Shown here piece after piece: positions 15,274 through 23,219 of a DNA stretch of 37,400 nucleotides (position 1 is the stretch's first letter; every line of letters starts with the position of its first letter). Where the stretch lies: positions 1 through 37,400 of the forward strand of contig JAFWVK010000060.1 in assembly GCA_017518255.1 (NCBI GenBank), read 5' to 3'. This DNA is from Oscillospiraceae bacterium. GTDB lineage: Bacteria > Bacillota > Clostridia > Oscillospirales > Ruminococcaceae. A program made the translations under genes and the position numbers. The notes beneath the pieces are model-generated. The model did no database searches, was not told where the DNA came from, and saw only the letters and a program-made list of their open reading frames with translations.

Positions 15274-15343
15274 GCCGCTCGCCGCCAAAATATGACCGTT
15301 CACCGGAATTTGCTTGACGAACCGACACCGTTCATGCTATGAT
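15274..15343 (+). promoter_or_regulatory. LytTR-box promoter of the C39 exporter operon
   Basis: CCGCTCGCCGCC (core G 15277) and CCGTTCACCGGAA (core G 15298) are 21 bp apart. The second is 16 bases before -35 TTGACG (15314-15319), and -10 TATGAT is at 15338-15343 (18-bp spacer). The first box has one C-for-T change in its core. Confidence 0.75.
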
Positions 15344-15479
15344 CAAATATGTATGTATCGGGAAAATGCAGGCAGCCTGTTCCGGCAGATTGACGCATCA
15401 GAAGCAAAAATGCCGTACATGCACGGAAAATATATCCCGCTCAAACATTCCATTACAATCATACAGGAAGAAGCAAACA

Positions 15480-17729
15480 ATGCGATATACTTACGTCAAA
15501 CAACATGATGCAACAGACTGTGCAGCAGCATGCCTCGCAATGGTATGCCTGCACTACAAAAAAGAAACAACGATCACGCAGCTCCGCGATCTGATGGGCA
15601 CCGATCTGAAGGGAACGAACCTGATCGGGCTTTCCAAATGCGCCGATACACTCGGATTTGTCTCACAGGCAGTCCGTGTTGACCGCGAGAATTTTTTAAC
15701 GGATTTTACATTGCCGTGTATTGCGAATGTCATCACAAAAGAGGGCATGACGCATTTTGTGGTTGTCTTTAAGAAAATCCGGAAGAAGAACAAAGATTAT
15801 GTGATTATCGGAGATCCCGCAAAGGATCTGATAAAAATCACACTCGATGAATTCTATGAAACCTTCACCGGCACGCTGCTGCTGCTGAAACCGGATGCAA
15901 GGTTTGTGACCGGCAAGACAGAGAAAGGCAAAATCTTCAACCGGTTCCTGAAGCTGCTTCTTCCGCACAAGAAGCTGTTTGCCTATTCCATTCTTGCATC
16001 TGTGATTCTGACCGTGCTGGGCATTGTCTCCTCACTGTTCAATAAGATTCTGATGGATGAGATTCTGCCGTACAAGCTGAAAAATCCGCTGCTGCTGGTT
16101 GTCATTATATTTGCAGTCCTTGCAATTGTGCAGACTGTCATCGGATTTGTTCGTTCATGGATGATGGTATTTCTCTCGCAGAAAATTGACATTCCCCTGC
16201 TGCTCGGCTATTTTGAGCATATCTACAAGCTGCCGATGAAATTCTTTGCATCGCGAAAGACCGGTGACATCATCACCAGATTCAGCGATGCGTTCACAAT
16301 CAAGGATATTTTCACGAACATCGCGCTGACGCTCATCATGGATGTTGCCATGGCGATCATCACAGGCATTATTCTGTTCAATATGAATCTTTCACTGTTC
16401 GGCATCATCCTCTGCCTGACGGTCTGCAGCATTCTGCTTGTCTTTATTTTCAAGCAGCCGTATAAAAAGATCAATGAGGAACAGATGCAGCAATCCTCTG
16501 TTCTGAACTCGCAGATCATCGAAGGTCTCCGCGCCGTTGAAACAATCAAGGGCAATGCGAATGAAGAAACCGAGCTCGCAAGCATTGAAAAGGAATATAT
16601 CAAATCCCTGCGGATCGGGCTCAAAGAGACGATGCTTTCCAGTGTACAGGGCTCTATCTCCAGCCTGATCTCGACAGCCGGCAATCTGATCATGATGTAT
16701 TTCGGCATTTCGCAGGTCATTGACGGCAAGCTGACACTCGGCTCGCTGATGGCGTTCACAACAATGGCGGGTTACTTCATGGACCCTGTCAGCAGACTGG
16801 TCGGGCTGCAGCTGGAGATTCAGGAGGCAAACATCTCCATGAAGCGTCTGACCGAGATCATGGACTACGAAACCGAGCAGAGCGGCGGCAGCTATACAGA
16901 GCTGGATTCCATTGAAGGCGACATTGAGATCAACAATGTCACCTTCCGCTACGGCAACAGAAAGCCTGTCCTGAACAATATCTCGTTTACAATCCCGAAG
17001 GGCAAAAAGGTTGCGCTTGTCGGCGAAAGCGGCAGCGGAAAATCGACGATTGCAAAGCTGCTGCTGAAATACTACGAACCGGAAAGCGGCGAAATTCTGG
17101 TGGACGGCATGGATCTGAACGAAGTAGATAATGAATCGCTCCGCAAAACGATCTCCTATGTGCCGCAGACGATCGAGCTGTTCTCCAAAAGCATTTATGA
17201 CAATATCCGCGTATCGAAAATGGATTCAACGCTCGAGGACGTCAAGCAGGCTGCCAAGGAAGCGGATGCGCATGAGTTCATCAAAAAGCTGCCGCTGCAG
17301 TATCAGACCTATCTGCAGGAGGCGGGAAACGGCCTGAGCGGCGGCGAAAAGCAGCGCATCGCGCTTGCAAGAGCATTCCTGAAAAAGAGCAATTTCTATA
17401 TTCTGGATGAATCAACGAGCAATCTGGATTTTGCAACCGAGAATACGATCTTTGACATGATCTACAACAAGTTCCGGAACAAATCCATGCTGATTATCGC
17501 GCACCGCCTTGCAACAATCAAAAACTGCGATCAGATTCTTGTCATGGATCACGGCGAGATCGTCGAGCAGGGCACGCACGAAGAACTGCTCGAAAAGGGC
17601 GGCAAGTACAAGCGGCTCTGGGAGATGCAGCAGGGCAACTTTATCATCAAGGATGAGGAGGCATCGCCGCAGCCTGAACAAGCGGCAGAAGTCATCGAAG
17701 ATGACGACGACACCTTAGTTTATACATAA
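15480..17729 (+). CDS. Peptidase C39-containing ABC transporter (bacteriocin/peptide exporter)
   Basis: Cleaves double-glycine leaders and exports the mature peptide. The N-terminal C39 domain (1-~140) has Cys14 in DATDCAAAC, His92 in MTHFVVVF and Asp112 in IGDPAK, so it should be active. Six membrane helices follow (about 160-430), then an ATPase domain with Walker A GESGSGKST (~514), LSGGEKQR (~619) and ILDEST (~640). I chose ATG 15480 (MRYTYVKQHD) because AGGAAG precedes it and the family begins just before the catalytic Cys; the frame extends upstream to 15339 without support. 749 aa is close to the family's length. Two double-glycine precursors lie downstream at 21254 and 21979. Confidence 0.95.
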   Translation: MRYTYVKQHDATDCAAACLAMVCLHYKKETTITQLRDLMGTDLKGTNLIGLSKCADTLGFVSQAVRVDRENFLTDFTLPCIANVITKEGMTHFVVVFKKIRKKNKDYVIIGDPAKDLIKITLDEFYETFTGTLLLLKPDARFVTGKTEKGKIFNRFLKLLLPHKKLFAYSILASVILTVLGIVSSLFNKILMDEILPYKLKNPLLLVVIIFAVLAIVQTVIGFVRSWMMVFLSQKIDIPLLLGYFEHIYKLPMKFFASRKTGDIITRFSDAFTIKDIFTNIALTLIMDVAMAIITGIILFNMNLSLFGIILCLTVCSILLVFIFKQPYKKINEEQMQQSSVLNSQIIEGLRAVETIKGNANEETELASIEKEYIKSLRIGLKETMLSSVQGSISSLISTAGNLIMMYFGISQVIDGKLTLGSLMAFTTMAGYFMDPVSRLVGLQLEIQEANISMKRLTEIMDYETEQSGGSYTELDSIEGDIEINNVTFRYGNRKPVLNNISFTIPKGKKVALVGESGSGKSTIAKLLLKYYEPESGEILVDGMDLNEVDNESLRKTISYVPQTIELFSKSIYDNIRVSKMDSTLEDVKQAAKEADAHEFIKKLPLQYQTYLQEAGNGLSGGEKQRIALARAFLKKSNFYILDESTSNLDFATENTIFDMIYNKFRNKSMLIIAHRLATIKNCDQILVMDHGEIVEQGTHEELLEKGGKYKRLWEMQQGNFIIKDEEASPQPEQAAEVIEDDDDTLVYT

Positions 17730-17798
17730 TCGTTGATCATATCTGAAGGATATGACCGCAAGGTTGCAGCTGAAACCCGTTGACAAAGGAGAATGATT

Positions 17799-18014
17799 AT
17801 GAAAAAAAAGCTTACGAGCAAAACGCTTATTCCAATCCTTCTGGCTCTGGTAATCATTTTTGACGGTTTCGTGCTTTTTCGACTTTTCAAATCAATAATC
17901 AAAGGCTATTATGTTGCCGGTGATCCGGCAAATTATGCCATATATGGAATATTGCTTCTGAGTTTTATTGCAATTATAATTGCTGTAATTGCATTGAAAA
18001 AGTTAAAATCATAA
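17799..18014 (+). CDS. Small two-TM protein, candidate immunity protein (paralogue of 24933)
   Basis: 71 aa with two membrane helices joined by a short loop (GYYVAGDPANYA) and a basic end, KKLKS. AAAGGAG ends 7 bases before ATG 17799; an ATG at 17793 is too close to that site. The protein shares a pattern with the 67-aa product at 24933: (I/V)FD...(F/I)(R)(L/M)(F/L)K in helix 1 and a similar Ile/Ala-rich helix 2 followed by LK. Small two-TM proteins in export loci are often immunity proteins. That role is contextual here. Confidence 0.8.
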   Translation: MKKKLTSKTLIPILLALVIIFDGFVLFRLFKSIIKGYYVAGDPANYAIYGILLLSFIAIIIAVIALKKLKS

Positions 18015-18042
18015 TCATAAAATGACTAAAGTATCGGCGAAA

Positions 18043-18090
18043 TAAGCTAACTGCGCTTGCATGTAAATTCTAAAAGAAGCGCAGCTTATA
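18043..18090 (+). other. Hairpin downstream of the small membrane protein gene
   Basis: TAAGCT(AA)CTGCGCTT pairs with AAGCGCAGCTTA over a 19-base loop, without a T-tract. It may stabilise the 3' end of the upstream transcript. The rest of 18015-18155 is A/T rich and shows no gene. Confidence 0.4.
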
Positions 18091-18155
18091 GTTCTCTTAA
18101 TTGCTTCATTTAGAGCAATAAAGCAATGATTTTCCTATTTTAAGTTCTTTATGTG

Positions 18156-18190
18156 ACCTGAAATGGTGTGCACATTTCAGGTTTCCTTTT
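18156..18190 (+). terminator. Terminator between 17799 and 18222
   Basis: ACCTGAAATG pairs with CATTTCAGGT (18173-18182), followed by TTCCTTTTC. It is only 40 bases before the next start, so the downstream genes need read-through or an internal promoter I cannot see. Confidence 0.75.
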
Positions 18191-18221
18191 CTTACCTACT
18201 ACATGCAACAGGAGTTCAAAA

Positions 18222-18695
18222 ATGAGTAACAGAATTGACATTGCAAACAACAAAACACTCAAATTAACAAATGTTCTCATCCGCAAAATTGAATTCGGAA
18301 AAGAAGAGAATATTCAGATTGTGGTGGAACAGATGATCAATTTTCTGAAAGCGAGAGGCGCCATGCCGATCGGGCCGCTCATTCAGAAAACATCTTACAG
18401 CGTCCGCGAGGACGGCAAGCTCGATATCGAGATCCGCCTGATGCAGCAGGCAAACACGTTCATCCACAAGACCGAAGTCCCCTTTGAGATGGAGCCTGTG
18501 ATCCGTGTGCAGAACTGCATGTATGCGCATTATGTCGGGCCGGAGGATATGCTGAAATTTGCATATGACAAGATCAACATCGCTGCCTTCGAGGAGGAGA
18601 TCCGGCTGGAGCAGTCCAACTATACCATTTTCGTCAATCAGCAGGATGACATCATGACGGCGGATGTGTTTGTGGAGAAGAAATCCGATGAATAA
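18222..18695 (+). CDS. Small cytoplasmic protein, possible GyrI-like / DUF5085-like fold
   Basis: 157 aa, soluble, no signal or membrane segment. Start ATG 18222 follows AGGAG. An N-terminal strand and the segment QIVVEQMINFLKARG, then PIGPLIQKT and a later YAHYVGPEDML, recall the duplicated beta-alpha-beta-beta pattern of effector-binding (GyrI-like) proteins and of DUF5085 proteins. That is a structural impression, not a match. Its last codons overlap the HlyD-like gene by 8 bases (ATGAATAA), so it is co-translated with the exporter's adaptor; a chaperone or immunity role is possible. Confidence 0.8.
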   Translation: MSNRIDIANNKTLKLTNVLIRKIEFGKEENIQIVVEQMINFLKARGAMPIGPLIQKTSYSVREDGKLDIEIRLMQQANTFIHKTEVPFEMEPVIRVQNCMYAHYVGPEDMLKFAYDKINIAAFEEEIRLEQSNYTIFVNQQDDIMTADVFVEKKSDE

Positions 18696-19812
18696 CAAAA
18701 CCGTCAAAAACATGGCTGATCTGAAAGACAGCCGCCTGCTTTATGAAAAGGATCTGCCGCCGTTTGGCTATATGCTCGTTGCACTCATCGCTGCCCTGCT
18801 GGTCGCAGTCATCATCTGGGGCATAAAAACGCCGAAGACTTACGTCATCAAAAGCCCCGGCACGATCGAGAGCACAAACAAAAACTATATCATGTCCGCA
18901 TATCCGGGCGAGATCACGCAAATGAATATATCCGAGGGCAGCTTTGTCGAAAAGGGTGATGTGCTGTTCACCGTCAAAAGCACAGAGCTCGACCTGCAGG
19001 AGGATCAGATCACAGGGCAGATCGAGATGTATAACGAAAAGATCGAACAGCTCAGAAAGCTGGAACGCTCTGTGATGGATAACAAAAACTATTTTGACAT
19101 TTCCGATGAAAATGACCGTCAGTATTATAATCAGTACGAAGCCTATATCAGTCAGATCGAACAGAATGATATTGATACCAGCTCTTATAAAAAATACGGG
19201 TACACGGATGCTGCAATCGAAATCGAGCTGGAACGTGCGAACGCCAAAACATCCGAAATCTATTATTCGATGCTCAAGTCCATCAACGAGAGCATTTCAC
19301 AGGCGGAAGGAGAAATCCAGAAGCTGGATATTCAGAAAAACTCGGTCGAAAGCGGACAGTCTGAATATCAGGTGTTTGCAAATACCTCCGGCATCGTCCA
19401 CATGATGAACGATTACAAGGAAGGCATGGTTGTGCAGGCAGGCGGTGCCGTCGGCAGCATTGCCAATGAAAACGATCAGTATATTGTATCGGCATTGCTC
19501 AGCGTCAATGACAGACCGCGCGTCTCGCTCGGCAATGAGGTCAACATCGAAGTCACCGGTCTGGCACAGAATACCTACGGCAACCTGAAGGGAACGCTGC
19601 TCTCCGTTGACAATGATATTACCACAAGCCCGAACGGAGAACAGACATTTTTCAAAGCAAAAATATCCATCGAAACACCCTATCTGATCAGCAGCAAAGG
19701 AAACAAGGTAAATATTTCCAACGGAATGGCTGTCGAAGCCAGAATCATCTACGATGAGCTTTCTTATTTTGACTATCTGCTGGAATCGCTGGGATTACTG
19801 ACGAGGGACTGA
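18688..19812 (+). CDS. HlyD-family membrane fusion / bacteriocin secretion accessory protein
   Basis: 374 aa with a cytoplasmic N-tail, one membrane helix (about 28-48), a lipoyl-like half motif (GEITQMNISEGSFVEKGDVLF), a long coiled-coil hairpin (about 105-225) and the second lipoyl half (NTSGIVHMMNDYKEGMVV), then a beta-barrel domain. This is the layout of adaptors that pair with C39 ABC exporters. Start ATG 18688 overlaps the previous stop, with GGAG upstream. It extends the exporter across the wall; the partner is presumably the transporter at 15480. Confidence 0.9.
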   Translation: MNNKTVKNMADLKDSRLLYEKDLPPFGYMLVALIAALLVAVIIWGIKTPKTYVIKSPGTIESTNKNYIMSAYPGEITQMNISEGSFVEKGDVLFTVKSTELDLQEDQITGQIEMYNEKIEQLRKLERSVMDNKNYFDISDENDRQYYNQYEAYISQIEQNDIDTSSYKKYGYTDAAIEIELERANAKTSEIYYSMLKSINESISQAEGEIQKLDIQKNSVESGQSEYQVFANTSGIVHMMNDYKEGMVVQAGGAVGSIANENDQYIVSALLSVNDRPRVSLGNEVNIEVTGLAQNTYGNLKGTLLSVDNDITTSPNGEQTFFKAKISIETPYLISSKGNKVNISNGMAVEARIIYDELSYFDYLLESLGLLTRD

Positions 19813-19815
19813 TTT

Positions 19816-21147
19816 ATGAAGAAAACAATCTGCATTGCGCTTGCTGCGCTCATGCTCTGCGCAATGCCCTGCCATATAAATGCATCCGCTGAACCGGAAA
19901 CGGGTCTCCCGCTGCCGGAAATGTCTGCATCATCTGCGGCGCCGCTGCCTGCGGAAGCACAGCAGCCCGCCGCCGAACCGGAACAGGAACCGGCAGAAAC
20001 AGAAGAACCTGCGCCGGAAACAACCGAACCTGATCCGGCGGATGATGATGAATCGGAGAAATACGAACCGGAATATGTGCCGGTTGAGGACATCGAAATT
20101 GAAGATTTTGAAACCGAAATGTTTGTGAAAGGAACACAGACGCTGTTTGCATCGGTATTCCCGAACAACGCAACCGAGCAGAATGTGACGTTTTCATCTT
20201 CCAATACTGCTGTTGCAACGGTCACAACGGGCGGCAAGATCACCGCAGTCGGAAAAGGCAGCTGCCGCATTTATGCATCCTGCGACAATTTCACTGTCTA
20301 TTATCCGCTGACGGTCAAAGTTGAAACCGAATCCATCGACGTTGTCAGCAAGTTTATTGTCATCAAGCCGGGCGAACAGTTTGATCTTGAGGCAGCCGCA
20401 AAGCCTGCCGATGCTTCGCAGAAACTGGAATTTCAATCCGGCGACGATTCGATTGTCAGTGTCAGCAAAGACGGCATTCTGACCGCTGTCACAACCGGAA
20501 GCACCTCTGTCATCGTTTCAAATGAAGACAGTTCGGTTCTGGTCAATGTCATCGTCAGCGCCGAAAGCACAGAATCCGGCAGCCGGAAGACATCCGGTTC
20601 CGGGAAACCTGCCGGCGGCGCAAAAACAGACAGTCTGGTGCAGAAAATCAGCGAGAGTGATGAGAAAGAGGTCATCGTAAAGGATCTGAAGCTGATCTCC
20701 TCCTCCGTTCTGAAATCGCTCTACGGCACTGAGAAATCGCTGACAGTCGATCTGGATGCCTACACGCTTTCCATCCGCGGACAGGATATTTTCAACGCAT
20801 GCAATGAAGTCAGCACACAGCTTGAACTGTCTGATACAGATAACGGCATGTATGTGACACTCAGCGATGAAAAAAATCTGCCCGGAACCATCAGCATATC
20901 CCTGAAAAACGCGCCGCAGAAATACAAGTATTTCTATCAGGTCAATGCAGACGGCAGCGAATACCGGATGCTCAATTCGCTTTCCGGCAATACATTCAAG
21001 GTCAGCAGCGTCGGAAAATATCTGCTCTCCAACAAAAACATGAACCGCACCCCCATCAATTTCCTTTGGATTCTGGGCGGCGCAGGTGTCATTCTGCTGC
21101 TCTCCGTCATCTATATATTCACAAAGAAAAAATACTGGTTCTGGTGA
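19816..21147 (+). CDS. Membrane-anchored surface protein with Big_2 Ig-like domains
   Basis: 443 aa: signal peptide (1-25), a Pro/Glu/Ala-rich spacer (~26-85), two bacterial Ig-like (Big_2) repeats (about 90-170 and 175-255; note SSSNTAVATV..GKITAVGKG and SGDDSIVSVSKDGILTAV), a Ser/Gly linker, a C-terminal domain of ~120 residues, and a terminal membrane helix (ILGGAGVILLLSVIYIF) with KKKYWFW outside. It lies 3 bases after the adaptor stop, so it is the same operon. It may stabilise the secretion complex in the wall or display or receive the exported peptides; the role is unassigned. Confidence 0.87.
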   Translation: MKKTICIALAALMLCAMPCHINASAEPETGLPLPEMSASSAAPLPAEAQQPAAEPEQEPAETEEPAPETTEPDPADDDESEKYEPEYVPVEDIEIEDFETEMFVKGTQTLFASVFPNNATEQNVTFSSSNTAVATVTTGGKITAVGKGSCRIYASCDNFTVYYPLTVKVETESIDVVSKFIVIKPGEQFDLEAAAKPADASQKLEFQSGDDSIVSVSKDGILTAVTTGSTSVIVSNEDSSVLVNVIVSAESTESGSRKTSGSGKPAGGAKTDSLVQKISESDEKEVIVKDLKLISSSVLKSLYGTEKSLTVDLDAYTLSIRGQDIFNACNEVSTQLELSDTDNGMYVTLSDEKNLPGTISISLKNAPQKYKYFYQVNADGSEYRMLNSLSGNTFKVSSVGKYLLSNKNMNRTPINFLWILGGAGVILLLSVIYIFTKKKYWFW

Positions 21148-21164
21148 ACCGAAATGATACGTTT

Positions 21165-21253
21165 CTCCTATTCATTCCATTTGGTGATCACGCTCTGTGC
21201 AGGAAATGAAATATAATCTTACTATTACTATCTACTAAAGGAGAAAATACATT
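21165..21253 (+). promoter_or_regulatory. Promoter/leader region of precursor 1, duplicated at 21889
   Basis: About 90 bases are nearly identical to 21889-21978: CTCCTATTCATTCC, then GGTGATCACGCTCTGTGCAG, then -10 TATAAT (21212-21217; 21936-21941) and AAAGGAG before the start. A good -35 is missing. The block contains CGCTCTGTGCAGGAAA (21191-21206), whose exact inverse lies after the gene. The box geometry of the LytTR promoters is not clearly present here. Confidence 0.6.
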
Positions 21254-21764
21254 ATGTATCAGGAAACTACACTTACAATGCCGAAGCAGTTTGCAGCACT
21301 GACTGCTGAAGAAATGACCTACACCGACGGCGGTCAGGCAGGCGCAGACATCAAGACAACCAGATCCATGCTCAAGAAGAGCTACTGCACCAGCATTGCA
21401 GGCAACTATGTCAACTCGTCTAAGTATAATCCGGAAAAGCTTGGCAAGACCAGAATCGCAAAAGAGATTTTCTCTCACGCGCAGCTGTACTTCAACGGTG
21501 TTCCTGCTGCAGCAGCTGCAGGAATTACTGCTGCTTTCGCCGGCAATCCGATCGGAGCCGCACTTGCAATTGCAGCGATGAAGAAGCTCGCAAGCAGCGG
21601 CAAAGCTGTCAATCTGGGCGGCGATTCGTGGTACAGAGAAGTTGTTTACAATGTGATGTGGGCTCTGCCGATCGGCAATTGATCCATAGCACCGCAGCGG
21701 CAGCACACGCTGCCCTGCAAAGCGCATAAAAACACACTTTGATCATTCTTTCCTGCACAGAGCG
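21191..21764. repeat. Inverted repeat pair flanking precursor 1
   Basis: CGCTCTGTGCAGGAAA (21191-21206) has its exact reverse complement TTTCCTGCACAGAGCG at 21749-21764. The same pair flanks precursor 2 (21915-21930 and 22455-22470). Downstream copies also share CACTTTGATC before and TTCACATATTCCGGCA after. 21683-21978 otherwise holds no gene. Confidence 0.8.
21254..21682 (+). CDS. Double-glycine precursor peptide 1 (bacteriocin-like)
   Basis: 142 aa. A 27-residue leader ends MTYTDGG, the C39 cleavage signal, preceded by the hydrophobic positions typical of such leaders. The 115-residue predicted product has an Ala/Gly-rich hydrophobic centre (about residues 82-115, containing GVPAAAAAGITAAFAGNP), a single Cys and a conserved end, GGDSWYREVVYNVMW. 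It is large for a bacteriocin. It shares the core pattern YVNS..YNP..LG.TRIAKE, GNPI.AA..IA and LGGDS..R..VYN..W with precursor 2. Export and cleavage by the transporter at 15480 is the natural inference. ATG follows AAAGGAG. Confidence 0.85.
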   Translation: MYQETTLTMPKQFAALTAEEMTYTDGGQAGADIKTTRSMLKKSYCTSIAGNYVNSSKYNPEKLGKTRIAKEIFSHAQLYFNGVPAAAAAGITAAFAGNPIGAALAIAAMKKLASSGKAVNLGGDSWYREVVYNVMWALPIGN

Positions 21765-21914
21765 TTCACATATTCCGGCAGTCTGTACTATTATATAAAA
21801 TTTCATATCCGGCGATCATTCCTCAATTATCCATTTTCTATGTATTTTCGATCATAACCGGTTCCGGTTCACCGGAACAAAACATTTTCTCCTATTCATT
21901 CCATTTGGTGATCA

Positions 21915-22470
21915 CGCTCTGTGCAGGAAATGAAATATAATCATACTATTACTATCTACATAAAGGAGAAAATACATTATGTATCAGGAAACTACACTTA
22001 CAATGCCTCAGCAGTTTGCAGCACTGACTGCTGAGGAAATGACCTACACCGACGGCGGTAGTAAGAGCATTCCTATGAACACATCTTTTTTGAGCAAGGA
22101 TTACTGCTACCAAAAAGCAGCCGATTATGTCAACTCAGCATCGTATAATCCGGATAATCTGGGTCGAACACGAATCGCAAAAGAACTCTATGCACATGCA
22201 TTTCTGTATTATTACGGCGTTTCGGCTTCGCTGATTGCAAGTATAAACGCAGCATGCCTTGGCAATCCGATTCTGGCAGCCGGTGCAATTGCTGCAGCAT
22301 ATTACATGCATGATAGAGGACAGTCGGTTGAGCTGGGCGGCGATTCAAATTTCAGAGTATTCGTCTACAACCTGCTTTGGTAAGCAACTGCATATCCATT
22401 CAAACCGCCGCAGGACATTCAGTCTTGCAAAATAAATAAGAGTACACTTTGATCTTTCCTGCACAGAGCG
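21915..22470. repeat. Inverted repeat pair flanking precursor 2
   Basis: Same 16-bp arms as around precursor 1, perfect at both ends. The unit length from upstream arm to upstream arm is 724 bp, so promoter, leader, core and downstream arm were duplicated as a block. Confidence 0.8.
21979..22383 (+). CDS. Double-glycine precursor peptide 2 (bacteriocin-like)
   Basis: 134 aa. Its 27-residue leader differs from that of precursor 1 at one position only (Lys11 to Gln) and is almost identical in DNA. After the GG the 107-residue core is clearly diverged while keeping the shared pattern described for precursor 1, including one Cys in the early YC motif, a second Cys (ACLGNP), and the end LGGDSNFRVFVYNLLW. 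The pair could be a two-peptide bacteriocin or alternative cores under one leader. Confidence 0.85.
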   Translation: MYQETTLTMPQQFAALTAEEMTYTDGGSKSIPMNTSFLSKDYCYQKAADYVNSASYNPDNLGRTRIAKELYAHAFLYYYGVSASLIASINAACLGNPILAAGAIAAAYYMHDRGQSVELGGDSNFRVFVYNLLW

Positions 22471-22529
22471 TTCACATATTCCGGCAACCCTGCCGGAAAC
22501 CTGATCAAAAACAGAAAGGAGCACCTACT

Positions 22530-23195
22530 ATGAAACGTGCAGCCAAAATCGCAATCGCAGCATCTTCTGCAGTAACCGTCATCGCCATCATTGCGGTTGC
22601 CGGAATTATGCATGCCGGCGCCAAAAATAAAACCGTTGACGGCAAACCCGTCTCGGAGGATCTGAAGTGCAACATCACCGATCCTGCAAAATACGGTGAA
22701 TGGTACGGTCTGCTTGCAAGCACAAATCTGTATACATTCCCTGAGCAGATTCCGGCAGGCGCTGCTGATATAGAATACCGTTTCCGTCTGGACAACAATC
22801 CGCTGGATCCTTCCAGTCTGGTTTATCTGAAATGCACCTATGATGCAGACACCTATCAGAGCGAAGTTGACCGCCTGAAAAATATCAAGGGAATCCGCAC
22901 CGACAAGGAGCATTACGCCGGCACTGCATATGTCGCAATGCTGAAAGAGCACGAAACCGAATATGCCATCCTGTTAAATCAGGACACGATTGTGTATGTC
23001 TGCTATGCGGAAGGCATGTTCCCGAAACATCCGGATCAGGCGTATATGCGCAAGGAAACCGGCAAAAAGGACAGCATCCTTGGCAAGCCGGAGCAGGCTG
23101 CAGGACAGCCGACAGAGAGCATCGACTATTTTTCCATCTATGACGGTCTGTGGGCCAGTGATCTCAAATACTGGCCGAAATCATGGACCTTCTGA
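22530..23195 (+). CDS. Membrane-anchored extracytoplasmic protein of unknown function
   Basis: 221 aa with one N-terminal membrane segment (about 5-30, Ala/Ile rich) and no lipobox Cys at its end, followed by an exported domain with mixed alpha/beta character and no recognised motif. AAAGGAG is 9 bases before ATG 22530. It lies between the precursors and a BcrA-type ABC transporter and may be part of self-protection; nothing in the sequence proves this. Confidence 0.8.
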   Translation: MKRAAKIAIAASSAVTVIAIIAVAGIMHAGAKNKTVDGKPVSEDLKCNITDPAKYGEWYGLLASTNLYTFPEQIPAGAADIEYRFRLDNNPLDPSSLVYLKCTYDADTYQSEVDRLKNIKGIRTDKEHYAGTAYVAMLKEHETEYAILLNQDTIVYVCYAEGMFPKHPDQAYMRKETGKKDSILGKPEQAAGQPTESIDYFSIYDGLWASDLKYWPKSWTF

Positions 23196-23219
23196 TTTTC
23201 CGATAAAGGAGTGAACCGC

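Noticed and set aside
21161..21217. LytTR box pair at the double-glycine precursor promoters
   Set aside because: ATTCATTCC and GCTCTGTGC can be paired only at 22 bp, and the second box would overlap the -10 region, so the geometry seen at the other five promoters is absent.
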